Of a stretch of DNA of 64,000 nucleotides, positions 54,665 through 63,696 are shown piece by piece. The translations under genes were made by a program, and so were the position numbers. Every line of letters begins with the position of its first letter. Positions within the stretch are counted from its first letter, which is position 1. This DNA is from Termitidicoccus mucosus (GTDB lineage Bacteria; Verrucomicrobiota; Verrucomicrobiia; Opitutales; Opitutaceae). The stretch lies in contig NZ_CP109796.1 of assembly GCF_038725785.1 (NCBI RefSeq), positions 7,564,501 through 7,628,500 on the forward strand, in the 5' to 3' direction. The notes beneath the pieces are model-generated. The model did no database searches. It saw only the letters and a program-made list of their open reading frames with translations, and was not told the DNA's origin.

Positions 54665-55644
54665 AACTCGACGCCCAGTTTTTTAGCAGTCCAACCGGAC
54701 AACTCGTCGCCGTCGGGGTGCTGGCTGCGATCACCATGGGAATCGTCGCTTGGCAGCGTGCTCATCGTGACGTTCCCATGTCTCCGGCAAAGGCAGTCGC
54801 GCCTGCGTCATTGCCCAGGGTATTTGAGCGGACTGGTGCCCGCTTCGAACCACCGCCGGTTCCGCCTGCGCCAATTCCGGTAGCGGCGACAACACCCCCC
54901 GTATCCGCTTCGATCCCGCCGGTATTGCCACTTTCACTTTTTAGCATGCCCCCGACTTTTTCGGAAGAAGCGCCGTTCGTAGATGCACCCTTCGGCCGTC
55001 TGATCCCGTGCGAAACGGTGGTCACGCTCGAGTCGAATCGCCTGGAAACTCCGGTCATCGGTCTGGTTACCGAGGATGTCTGGCATAATGGCCGTCTCAT
55101 TATCCCGGCCGGCGCCGAGGTGCATGGGCGTGCCTCGCTCGACCGCGCTCGCGAGCGGCTGGCTGTGCAAGGGCGATGGATGATTGTCTGGCGCTCATCT
55201 GGCCGCGAGAACGGACGCGAACTTCGCGTCGATGGCATGGCGCTTGATCGTGAAATCGCGGCGGATGGCCAGTGGGGATCGCACGATGGTTCCGCCGGAT
55301 TGCGGGGCGAAATCCTGCGCACTGACGACTGGCGGGAAATCAAACTTTTCGCGGCAACCTTTCTCTCCGTTGCCACTTCAGCACTTCAGGACACGCGCAG
55401 TACGGCGGGCCTGCTCGGCGAAACTGCAGTGCCGGCGGCGACCGCCCGCAATGCTACTCTCGCGGGTACGAGCGCGATTCTCCGCGAATACGCGCAGCAG
55501 CTTCGCGATGTCGTGGCCCACGATGGTTTCTATGTCCGGGTCCCGGCAGGCAAGCCGTTTTATCTCTATGTCACCCAAACCCTCGACGCGCTCGACCGCC
55601 CGGCGACCGCGCCTGCAACCGGCTCCATGCCGTCACAACCATGA
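54661..55644 (+). CDS. VirB10/TrbI-like protein
   Basis: 327 residues from the ATGA at 54661. One N-terminal helix (LVAVGVLAAITMGIVAWQ), a Pro-rich periplasmic spacer (about 45-95), then the conserved LIPCETVVTLESNRLETPVIG, IIPAGAEVHGRASLDRARER and VRVPAGKPFYLYVTQTLDA blocks of the VirB10 beta-barrel domain. Spans both membranes and gates the channel. Confidence 0.8.
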   Translation: MKLDAQFFSSPTGQLVAVGVLAAITMGIVAWQRAHRDVPMSPAKAVAPASLPRVFERTGARFEPPPVPPAPIPVAATTPPVSASIPPVLPLSLFSMPPTFSEEAPFVDAPFGRLIPCETVVTLESNRLETPVIGLVTEDVWHNGRLIIPAGAEVHGRASLDRARERLAVQGRWMIVWRSSGRENGRELRVDGMALDREIAADGQWGSHDGSAGLRGEILRTDDWREIKLFAATFLSVATSALQDTRSTAGLLGETAVPAATARNATLAGTSAILREYAQQLRDVVAHDGFYVRVPAGKPFYLYVTQTLDALDRPATAPATGSMPSQP

Positions 55645-56387
55645 GAATTTTCGTTGCCTTGTCTGTTCTGGCACTGGCGGGATGCCAAACCAAGCCTGCG
55701 GAGAATCTGCCTGCTCCCTTGCCGCTGGCGGATCCCGCGCCTGTCTCCGACGCGCGCATTCCAGCCACGATCAGCCACTATACGCTCGGCGCCTACGTCG
55801 ATCCGGAAAACGAGCTGATCCGTCACGAGGCTCATAAAATTCAACGCGTCGAAAACGCCGCACGATGGGATCTTCGCCCGGCACCGCAATCATCGCCGCT
55901 GGTTCCACTCTCTGAAAAAAACGGGGCACCGTCGGCTACATCCGCCACGGTGGTTACGGAAGCCCATTTCAAGGAACCGGTGATTTTGGCTCAGGATGTA
56001 GAACTGCCGCACGCTTTGGAATCGGATATGCCGTCCTCGGCACCCGTTAATCCGGTTGTCGAACTCGAACCCGCAATTATGCCGAATGCAGATGGTGTGA
56101 TCGATCTCGTAGCGGTCGCTCTTGCGGCCGATGAGGAGATTAATCCATTCGCGGTGCGTGGTGTCGCTACGGATGCGTTGCGGGAGATCACGCTTCATAT
56201 TGACGGAATCGTGAGCGGAGCCACCCCGTGCGTGCTCGTCAACGGACGCACGGTGGTGCCAGGCGAATCGGTCGAGGGACTCACGCTTATCCGGATCGAA
56301 CCGGATTCAGCCCTGTTCCGTTACGAGGCGCACCGCATCCGCATTCCCGTAACCGGAAAGTCCACGCGAATCCGCCTTGCCCTCTGA
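55641..56387 (+). CDS. Lipoprotein, GspB/PilP-like C-terminal domain
   Basis: 248 residues, coupled by ATGA to VirB10. Signal and lipobox (RIFVALSVLALAGCQTK), a low-complexity linker and a C-terminal beta domain (LREITLHIDGIVSGATPCVL, VNGRTVVPGESVEGLTLIRI, ALFRYEAHRIRIPV). The pattern of 'I-x-x-I-x-x-G, V-L-V-N-G, G-x-x-x-x-x-L-x-x-I' matches GspB/GspC/PilP periplasmic domains that bind secretins. This gene joins the T4SS set to the pilus set. Confidence 0.6.
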   Translation: MRIFVALSVLALAGCQTKPAENLPAPLPLADPAPVSDARIPATISHYTLGAYVDPENELIRHEAHKIQRVENAARWDLRPAPQSSPLVPLSEKNGAPSATSATVVTEAHFKEPVILAQDVELPHALESDMPSSAPVNPVVELEPAIMPNADGVIDLVAVALAADEEINPFAVRGVATDALREITLHIDGIVSGATPCVLVNGRTVVPGESVEGLTLIRIEPDSALFRYEAHRIRIPVTGKSTRIRLAL

Positions 56388-56388
56388 C

Positions 56389-57591
56389 ATGCCTACCTAC
56401 GCCGCCATTTTTATCGATTCGCAGGGATGCCGCCGTTCCGAGCATTTCGAGGCACGGGATCGACATCAGCTCAAACAAGCCTTGCGAGCGAAATCACTTT
56501 GGCTGGTTTCCGCGCAGGAGATGAAAGCCAGTCGAAAACTCACGCGACTGACGATCCCCGTGCGTGACTTCGTGCCATTGCTGCACCAACTCGAATTGCA
56601 GTTGCGGGCCGGTGTTACCGCCGATCTCGCCCTTGCCCAATTGGCTGGAGATGCTCCTCCGGGAGCGATCCACACCGTATTGAGCCACCTCTGTCGGGAG
56701 GTATCTCAAGGTCAGTCGATCCACCAGGCTTGTCGGACTTTTCCAAGGTTGTTTCCGTTGCACTTGCGGGCGGTCATCGCGGCGGGCGAGGTTTCCGCGC
56801 AACTGCCAGAATCTTTGCGCGCGCTCGCCGCGCATCTGACCAGCATTGACAGCCTCCGTCGTACCGCGCGGCGCGCACTCATCTACCCCGCGATTGTTCT
56901 GACCGCGACGGCGGGGCTTGTCATCTTCCTCTTGGGCAGCGTGGTGCCTCGGTTTGCGGAAATCTTCACATCACTCCATCTGGCGCTTCCTCTGATCACC
57001 GTCGTGCTCATCCGCACCAGTGAGCTGATGCACGTGCACACGCTGGCCTTGCTGACAATCACCATTGCATTGGGCTTTGCGTTTGCGGTGGCGGCGCACT
57101 CTCCTGCGCTGCGCCGGCGACGGGATGCGTTGTTGTTGAAAATCCCCTTATGGGGCGATGTCATTCGTCATCTGGCGACAGCACGGTTTGCCGCGCATGG
57201 CCGACTGCTGCATGAAGCTGGCGTCCCTCTTCTGGATGCCCTCACTTCTGGCGCGGAGCTGACCGGCCACGCCGTGCTCGCAAACCAACTGCTGGCGGCG
57301 CGCGACGCCGTTGCGGCAGGACGACCTCTCTATGCCGCCTTGCCCAAGGGGCATGCGTTCCCGCCTTTCATGATCCCGGCGCTGAAAGCCGGAGAAACCA
57401 CCGGCCAACTTGGGGCGGCGCTTCGGCACATCGAAGATTACGCGAGCACTCGCGCGCGTGAACGGCTGACGACCGCACTCGCGCTGCTCGAACCGGTTGT
57501 GATGGCCCTGTTGGCGGCAGTGGTCGGCGCCATCGCTTTATCGTTTTTCCTGCCCCTCGTTTCGCTCCTCGGGAGTGTCAACCCCCATTGA
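56389..57591 (+). CDS. GspF/PilC-like platform protein
   Basis: 400 residues. Two similar GspF domains, each starting with a helix bundle (LLHQLELQLRAGVTADLALA near 60 and FAAHGRLLHEAGVPLLDALT near 265), each followed by membrane helices (ALIYPAIVLTATAGLVIFLL, LLEPVVMALLAAVVGAIALS). Start follows the lipoprotein stop by one base. It is the inner-membrane rotor/platform of type IV pilus or T2SS machines. Confidence 0.85.
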   Translation: MPTYAAIFIDSQGCRRSEHFEARDRHQLKQALRAKSLWLVSAQEMKASRKLTRLTIPVRDFVPLLHQLELQLRAGVTADLALAQLAGDAPPGAIHTVLSHLCREVSQGQSIHQACRTFPRLFPLHLRAVIAAGEVSAQLPESLRALAAHLTSIDSLRRTARRALIYPAIVLTATAGLVIFLLGSVVPRFAEIFTSLHLALPLITVVLIRTSELMHVHTLALLTITIALGFAFAVAAHSPALRRRRDALLLKIPLWGDVIRHLATARFAAHGRLLHEAGVPLLDALTSGAELTGHAVLANQLLAARDAVAAGRPLYAALPKGHAFPPFMIPALKAGETTGQLGAALRHIEDYASTRARERLTTALALLEPVVMALLAAVVGAIALSFFLPLVSLLGSVNPH

Positions 57592-57594
57592 CCG

Positions 57595-58530
57595 ATGACG
57601 TGTAATTCCCATCTGCATCGGTGTGCCTGTTTGGCGAAGCGCGGTTTTTCGCTCCTCGAAATCGTACTCGTCCTGTTTGTGATCGGCGTGCTGGCGTCCG
57701 TGTTGCTGCCTTCGACCCGGGACATGGTGGAACGCAGCCAGCGGGAGGCGGAGGCGCGTTCCTTGGCGGAACTGGCCGCCACGATTACGCAGTCCTTCGA
57801 TGCGACCGATCTGTCTCTGCTGAACATCGCCGCCCTTCCTGGCACAATCGGAGAGAGCGACACCGCTACGGCCTTTTCCACTTCGACCACTGCTCCCTAT
57901 ACCATGACGGCTTCGAACTCATGGTTCGCCAAGGCAGGCCGATTGCGTGGACTTGTTCCGGTAATCGGCGCCGCTCCGATTCCCTCCGTCCAGCCCGAAC
58001 TGGCCCGCCTTGCCTTTAATCGAAACGGGAATCCGCGTCTGCTGTTTGCCGGACCGGATGAACCAGATCGCCAGCGCTTCCTGCTCCTGAGTCTAGCCGG
58101 GCGGAGCGAACAACTGGCGCTGCCGACCTATGAAGCTGGCGGCGCTTGGTTCGATGCCATTTGGAACCATGACTGGGAAAATCGCTCCGCCGGTCTTCCC
58201 GGTTATTGGGTCAGCCGACTCACGGGTGCTCAGGTCTCGGCCTGGATTCAAGGCAGCGGCGGTTTGACCCAAGTCAGCAAACTCTGCGTTCGCCGGATTG
58301 TTCTGCCCAAGTTCCGGCTGACGGTGAACAATAACCATCCGACCGAACAGGTGTTTGTGTCCTTCAATAATACGCCCGCTGCCTTTACGGCGGCGGCCAG
58401 CAGCGGGGCGAGCGTAACGCCGGAAATCCTCGGCGGCCGGCTCGTCATTATCCATCGCGGCTCCGCCTGGCCCGGCGTTGAGGCGCTGCGCTTCCATCTC
58501 CGCGAAAACGCCACTGTAACCGTCCAATAG
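57595..58530 (+). CDS. Prepilin-like protein with type III-type N-methylation motif
   Basis: 311 residues. After a short basic leader the text KRGFSLLEIVLVLFVIGVLA is the prepilin peptidase site (cleavage G/F, Glu at +5) and helix. The C-terminal part is a large beta-rich domain. Size exceeds the usual major pilin (about 150), so it may be a tip or minor pilin. Confidence 0.8.
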   Translation: MTCNSHLHRCACLAKRGFSLLEIVLVLFVIGVLASVLLPSTRDMVERSQREAEARSLAELAATITQSFDATDLSLLNIAALPGTIGESDTATAFSTSTTAPYTMTASNSWFAKAGRLRGLVPVIGAAPIPSVQPELARLAFNRNGNPRLLFAGPDEPDRQRFLLLSLAGRSEQLALPTYEAGGAWFDAIWNHDWENRSAGLPGYWVSRLTGAQVSAWIQGSGGLTQVSKLCVRRIVLPKFRLTVNNNHPTEQVFVSFNNTPAAFTAAASSGASVTPEILGGRLVIIHRGSAWPGVEALRFHLRENATVTVQ

Positions 58531-58531
58531 T

Positions 58532-60289
58532 ATGCATTCCTTCTTTTCCCTGCGGCGTATGGCCGCGCTCATTCTCAGTTTGATGGGGTTTGCCGCCCAT
58601 GTTTGTGCCGACGAAATCGTTTCATTTCTCGAATCGCGAAACGGCCAACTGAATATCGGAACCTACCAATACTGGTTCAACGTCAGCAGCCCACAAATCC
58701 TTCGCTTCCGGCTCGAAGCCCTCAGCGGCACGTCGAATATCACCATTTCTCGCCGTCGCCCTGATACCGGGGTGGATGAACTGATCTTCTTCGCCCGATA
58801 TGGCGGCTCCTACGGATCGCTTGGAGACAAAGGCTATCGTGAATTTAATCTCCAGGCTGGCGACCACACGATCCGGCTCAACAGCTCAATCACGAGCGGC
58901 TGGATAAGGATGACGGAAATCACCCTCGAAAATCCCCCTCCAGCCAACCAAGCCCCGAGCATCGAATGGCAGGAAGCTCCAAGTTCTGCCACGGTGGGGC
59001 AAACTTACCGCATTTCTGCATGCGCGCACGATCCGGATGGCAACTTGACGCAAGTCAACGTGTGGAAAAATGGACAGCCTTTCGCATTTGCCGGGGGAGG
59101 CAATGGCACGGACGGCGATTCCGGTAATTCCACTTCCGACAATACTCCAAGCACGGTTACATTTACCGCCCAGGCTGTGGATAGTGCCGGGCTCTCCTCT
59201 GCGGTCATTTCCCACGCCATCACCATTGATACGCCACCGAATGCCGCCCCGACGATCGCCTGGGGGGCTGTGCCTGCGGTGGTGGATAGCGGTCAGCGCT
59301 ATACCATCAGCGCACGTGCGACCGACCCGGATGGCAATTTGCGTACGATCCACATCTGGAAGGACGGCGGTGCCTTTGCCTCAACTGAAGGTGGAAACGG
59401 CTCCACGAGTGAAGCGAGTAATCAGAGTGCTGATACCGGACCACGCACCGTGACCTATATCGCCCGCGCAACGGATGCGTCCGGAGCAACCTCTCCGACC
59501 CTTACTCACACCGTTACAGTCGAAGCTCCCGTTCCGGTGCAGTTCTCACTCGTCACCTCCGCGGGCACAGGTGGCACCGTTTCGCCTGGCGGCCTTTTTA
59601 TGGAAGGGAGCTCCATATCGGTCACGGCCACTCCGGATGCCCTGCATGATTTCGTCGGATGGAGTGGCGACGCGTCTGGAACGAATAATCCCATCGCGAT
59701 TCTGATGAATCGCAACCGCGCCGTGCATGCGCTGTTTGCACTCAAGTCCTATTCCTTGGTGACCAGTGCCATTGGGAGCGGAATCGTTACCATGGGTGGC
59801 ACTTATCCGCACGGTTCCATCGTCACGATTTCGGCCACCCCTGCGCCCAATGCGCGATTCGCCGGCTGGGCGGGCGATGCCACCGGGATGGTCCCGACCG
59901 TGGTCATTGTGATGGATGCCCCCAAGTTGGTTCAGGCTGTGTTTGCGGACAAACAGGCGCAGACCATTTCATTTTCCGCCTTGGCCGACGTCAGCGTCGG
60001 CGCGGCCCCGTTTAGCCTAAACGCCGTCGCCTCTTCCGGTCTGCCCGTGTATTATGGGGTGAGCGGACCGGCCATGATTATGGGCAACCAACTCCAAGTC
60101 ATCGCTCCGGGCGTCGTTTCAGTCGAAGCGAGGCAGGATGGAAACGATTTCTACCTCCCGGCCCTGCCCGTGGTGCGGACGTTCAATGTTGTCGCGCCTG
60201 CGGTCCTCAAATACCGCGCGCCGAATCGCACGCTGCTGCAAAGCGAAACCAACCGTGGATTGGTGCCCTTCGTCATCGAGCAACCCTAA
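58532..60289 (+). CDS. Exported Ig/InlB-repeat adhesin candidate
   Basis: 585 residues with signal peptide (ILSLMGFAAHVCA). Two Ig-like repeats (about 145-235 and 238-330), each with P-x-I-x-W-x-x-x-P, ISACAHDPDGNL or ISARATDPDGNL, and VDSAGLSS/TDASGATS blocks. Then come two divergent InlB-B-like repeats (GTVSPGGLFMEGSSISVTAT..FVGWSGD and GIVTMGGTYPHGSIVTISAT..FAGWAGD) and a further beta domain. It lies between a prepilin and the secretin, as pilus adhesins do; the name is inference. Confidence 0.6.
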   Translation: MHSFFSLRRMAALILSLMGFAAHVCADEIVSFLESRNGQLNIGTYQYWFNVSSPQILRFRLEALSGTSNITISRRRPDTGVDELIFFARYGGSYGSLGDKGYREFNLQAGDHTIRLNSSITSGWIRMTEITLENPPPANQAPSIEWQEAPSSATVGQTYRISACAHDPDGNLTQVNVWKNGQPFAFAGGGNGTDGDSGNSTSDNTPSTVTFTAQAVDSAGLSSAVISHAITIDTPPNAAPTIAWGAVPAVVDSGQRYTISARATDPDGNLRTIHIWKDGGAFASTEGGNGSTSEASNQSADTGPRTVTYIARATDASGATSPTLTHTVTVEAPVPVQFSLVTSAGTGGTVSPGGLFMEGSSISVTATPDALHDFVGWSGDASGTNNPIAILMNRNRAVHALFALKSYSLVTSAIGSGIVTMGGTYPHGSIVTISATPAPNARFAGWAGDATGMVPTVVIVMDAPKLVQAVFADKQAQTISFSALADVSVGAAPFSLNAVASSGLPVYYGVSGPAMIMGNQLQVIAPGVVSVEARQDGNDFYLPALPVVRTFNVVAPAVLKYRAPNRTLLQSETNRGLVPFVIEQP

Positions 60290-60301
60290 ACTGTATTTAT
60301 A

Positions 60302-61693
60302 ATGAAAATACTTCTTTGCATCCTCTTTGTCGTGCCCGTGAGCGCCGCCATGCTTGATCAACCGGTCGAACGCTTGCGTTTCGAGTCCGCTGCTTTGCCT
60401 GATGCCTTGCGTTCTCTCGGCCGCGCCACGCACACGACGATTCTCGTCGATTCCGACATTATCGGAAAAGTCACTGTGGAGGTTGGCGGAGGCACCCTGC
60501 GCGATGCCTTGGCTGCCCTGACCGTCCCATACGATTATTTTTTCGAGGAACAAGGCACCGCCATTGCGGTGCGGCAACGCAAGACCGTCCTTTATGCCAT
60601 CGATTATCCGCAACTCACCCGGTCCGGTTTTGGGAGCGCGTCGATCACGTTGGGAGGAATGAATGGCGGCTATGATACAAGCCAGAATCTGCATGCGCAG
60701 AGCACCTACCCGAATCGATCAAACCAATCAATGGATGCCGCCTCGGATGCCACACAAGTTTCCATTTCGCAGGAAAATCCCAATACATTCTGGACCGGAC
60801 TGGAGACGGAGCTACGAACCATGCTTGGCGAGAAAGACAGCTTGGTGCTCAACCGCTTCAGTGGGATCGCGCAGGTCACAGCTCCGCTTTCGCGGCACGA
60901 CGTGATCCGCGCGTTCATCGAACTCGTGAACCACCGCATCTCGCGCCAAGTGGAAATTGAGGCGCGCTTGGTGGAAGTCACTTTGCGCGATGAACAGAAG
61001 CTCGGCGTCGATTGGGAACTGGCCACCAGCGCGCTCGGCGACTTGCGTCTCGCTGCCAGTGCGCCTCTCGCGGTTACCGGTGTCGGAGGCACTGTGTTTG
61101 GAAACAGTTCATTTGTGGCGAATCTCGGCCTCGGTAAAGCCACCGCGATTATTCAGGCCCTCAAACAACAGGGCGATGTCACTACCGTCGCGCAACCGCG
61201 ACTGCGAGCGCTCAACAACCAGACCGCCTTTATCAAGGTGGGCGAAGACCGGCCGTTTTTTCGTCTCCAACAATCCACTACTTACCAGCAGGCAGGCACG
61301 ACGGTGCCGTATAATCAGACCCAGGAGACGTTTTCCATCTCCACAATCACGATCGGCACCATCCTCGCGGTCACACCCCAAGTGGATAACGACGGCGTCA
61401 TCACACTGGACGTGCTGCCGGCCATCACGCGGCTGCAATCCATCGTGACCAGTCCGGACGGTAAGCAGACCGCCCCGGTCACCGAGGTCAAACAAGCCTC
61501 AACCATTGTGCGGCTCCGCAATGGCGAAACCGCCGTCATCGGCGGACTCATCTCCGAGGAAAGCGGCTCCAGCACACGCGCGGTGCCGGTACTGAGCCGC
61601 GTACCGCTCCTTGGCCTCGCCTTCCGCAGCCAAGCTACCCTGCGCAACCGCACCGAACTCGTGATCTTTCTCACCCCGCACTTGATCCCGTGA
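60302..61693 (+). CDS. Secretin (GspD/PilQ/PilN family)
   Basis: 463 residues. Signal MKILLCILFVVPVSAA, N0/STN-like domain near 25-100 (RFESAALPDALRSLGRATHT, IIGKVTVEVGGGTLRDALAA), then the secretin core: GDVTTVAQPRLRALNNQTAF, IGTILAVTPQVDNDGVITLD, AVIGGLISEES and the end RNRTELVIFLTPHLIP. It forms the outer-membrane gate for the pilus. Lacks the extra N1-N3 repeats of large GspD, more like the small pilus secretins. Confidence 0.85.
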   Translation: MKILLCILFVVPVSAAMLDQPVERLRFESAALPDALRSLGRATHTTILVDSDIIGKVTVEVGGGTLRDALAALTVPYDYFFEEQGTAIAVRQRKTVLYAIDYPQLTRSGFGSASITLGGMNGGYDTSQNLHAQSTYPNRSNQSMDAASDATQVSISQENPNTFWTGLETELRTMLGEKDSLVLNRFSGIAQVTAPLSRHDVIRAFIELVNHRISRQVEIEARLVEVTLRDEQKLGVDWELATSALGDLRLAASAPLAVTGVGGTVFGNSSFVANLGLGKATAIIQALKQQGDVTTVAQPRLRALNNQTAFIKVGEDRPFFRLQQSTTYQQAGTTVPYNQTQETFSISTITIGTILAVTPQVDNDGVITLDVLPAITRLQSIVTSPDGKQTAPVTEVKQASTIVRLRNGETAVIGGLISEESGSSTRAVPVLSRVPLLGLAFRSQATLRNRTELVIFLTPHLIP

Positions 61694-62892
61694 TACGTGA
61701 ATTGCTCCAGACGTTCCGGTCGCGCCCAACCGCACCGCCCACCGTGGTCGATCCGACCGTCGATGCCACGCGGATGCTCGATACGATTCTGCGCACCGCC
61801 GCCAGAGACGGTGCGAGCGACGTTCACTTCGAACCGAAGGAAACCGCACTGTTGGTTCGTTTTCGTCTCGATGGCGAAATGCACGATCATATCACCGTGC
61901 CGCTCGCGCAACGCGATGCCTTGCTCGCGCGTGGAAAAATTTTCGGAGGCATGGACATCACCGAGCGCCGGCTCCCGCAAGATGGACGAGCCGTGCTCAA
62001 GGAGGGCGGTCGGCGCTATCATCTGCGATTGAGCACACTTCCCACCGTGCACGGCGAAAATCTGGTCATCCGGCTTCTCGACCAGACCATGCCGGTCCAA
62101 TCCTTTACCGAACTGGGGCTGACGGAGCCTCAAGCGAACGCGCTTGAAAACGCACTCAACGGACCCGCCGGCCTGATCCTGCTCACAGGTCCGACCGGTT
62201 CGGGCAAGACGACGACACTGCACGCCGCGCTGCATGCCTTGGACTACCGTGGCCGGGTGATTCACACCCTGGAAGATCCAGTCGAATATGAATTCACGGC
62301 TATTCGCCAAACTGAGATTCGAGAAAAGATCGGGCTTACCTTCGCCTCTGCCCTGCGGGCGCTCCTGCGCCAAAATCCCGACGTGATGCTCGTCGGAGAA
62401 ATGCGCGATGCCGAGACCGCGCAACTGGCGATTCGTGGCGCGCTCACCGGGCACCTCGTGCTTTCAACCTTGCATACGAACGACGCACTTTCCGCAATCC
62501 CGCGTTTACGCGACCTCGGGGTCGAAAGTTTTCTCATTGCCGCATGCCTTCGGCTGGTTGCGGCTCAGCGGCTGGTGCGTCGTCTTTGTCCCGCTTGTCG
62601 GACACCGCATCCACAACTCGAACAATTGCGGCAACGTTACCGTTTGCCCGAAGGGCAATTTTATCAGTCGAGAGGTTGTCCGAAATGCCATGGGCGCGGT
62701 TTTTATGGGCGACTGGCGATCCATGAAGTCATCCCGGCGAAACCGTTTCTGGCTCCCATCGCCGCCGACGCCCCATTGGCCGACCTTGTTTCGCTCCGCG
62801 AATCCGAGGGATACCGTACGCTCTGGGATAGCGGGCTCCATGCGGCCGCGACCGGACTCACCACCGTGGAGGAGGTCGCACGCGTTCTCTGA
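61690..62892 (+). CDS. GspE/PilB-like pilus ATPase, short form
   Basis: 400 residues, ATGA-coupled to the secretin. N2E-like domain SDVHFEPKETALLVRFRLDG, Walker A TGPTGSGKTTT at 167-174, the acidic box and LVGEMRDAETAQLAIRGALT, the His box LVLSTLHTNDALSAI, and a four-Cys zinc site (CPACRTPH, GCPKCHGRGF). The N1E domain of PilB/GspE is absent, so the protein is about 150 residues shorter than usual. Confidence 0.85.
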   Translation: MIRELLQTFRSRPTAPPTVVDPTVDATRMLDTILRTAARDGASDVHFEPKETALLVRFRLDGEMHDHITVPLAQRDALLARGKIFGGMDITERRLPQDGRAVLKEGGRRYHLRLSTLPTVHGENLVIRLLDQTMPVQSFTELGLTEPQANALENALNGPAGLILLTGPTGSGKTTTLHAALHALDYRGRVIHTLEDPVEYEFTAIRQTEIREKIGLTFASALRALLRQNPDVMLVGEMRDAETAQLAIRGALTGHLVLSTLHTNDALSAIPRLRDLGVESFLIAACLRLVAAQRLVRRLCPACRTPHPQLEQLRQRYRLPEGQFYQSRGCPKCHGRGFYGRLAIHEVIPAKPFLAPIAADAPLADLVSLRESEGYRTLWDSGLHAAATGLTTVEEVARVL

Positions 62893-62940
62893 TTTTCCCG
62901 GGCTATGCGGCCGCGGCCCTTAACCTAAACCGTCCACCCT

Positions 62941-63696
62941 ATGAAAAAACATCTACCAAAATATCATCATTCCCAAGGCTATTCTCTGCTCGAACTCGTG
63001 CTCGTCCTCGCGATCGTCGCTGTATTGGTCGGGCTGCTGCTGCCGAAGGGTTTCGATGCCCTGCGCAACGCCCGCGTGCAACAGGTTGTGCGAACCGTCG
63101 ATACGCTCAAGACCGCCCTCGTGGATTACCTCGCGCTGGCCGGCGGCAACGGCAGCCTGCCTCGCACCGAGGGCATGGGCATACCTACCTCTGGAGCCGC
63201 CCTTACCGGCGCAACTGACATAGCCAAAAGCAACGCCGCCAGGCTTGATACCGTGTTGCTGGCCACGGGACGTTTGGAACGTCCGCTCTCGTTGCGTATG
63301 GGAACACAGACGTACATGTCCACAGGAACAGGCAACGAGCTCACTTGGAATCAGGCGGTGCTCGCGTTCGTCATGACGCCCGACGCTGCTCCCCAGCGGG
63401 ACTGGTCTGCCGTCACTCGGGCCGAGGCGCGCATGGCCAATCCCAGTCTGGTACCGTCCGCCGCACTGGGCGCCAACTTTTTGCTGGACGGTTTTACCAA
63501 TCTGAACGCGAACAGCATCGTCGCGTATCTCGTGATCCCTTCGTGCCCGGCACGCGACGCCTACGAACTCGCCATGGCGATGAACGGCGCGCAACTCGCA
63601 CCTTTGGAAGGCACGGCCAGCGATACCGGCCTTGTCGCCTATGCAGCCCCCACCAACGGAGTCACCGATGTATATGTTTACCTCACGTCCATCTGA
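62941..63696 (+). CDS. Second prepilin-like protein
   Basis: 251 residues. QGYSLLELVLVLAIVAVLVG is the peptidase site (G/Y, Glu at +5) and helix; a helical stretch then a beta-rich pilin head follow. It is smaller than the first prepilin and could be the major or a second pilin, as thin pili of IncI plasmids have. Confidence 0.8.
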   Translation: MKKHLPKYHHSQGYSLLELVLVLAIVAVLVGLLLPKGFDALRNARVQQVVRTVDTLKTALVDYLALAGGNGSLPRTEGMGIPTSGAALTGATDIAKSNAARLDTVLLATGRLERPLSLRMGTQTYMSTGTGNELTWNQAVLAFVMTPDAAPQRDWSAVTRAEARMANPSLVPSAALGANFLLDGFTNLNANSIVAYLVIPSCPARDAYELAMAMNGAQLAPLEGTASDTGLVAYAAPTNGVTDVYVYLTSI

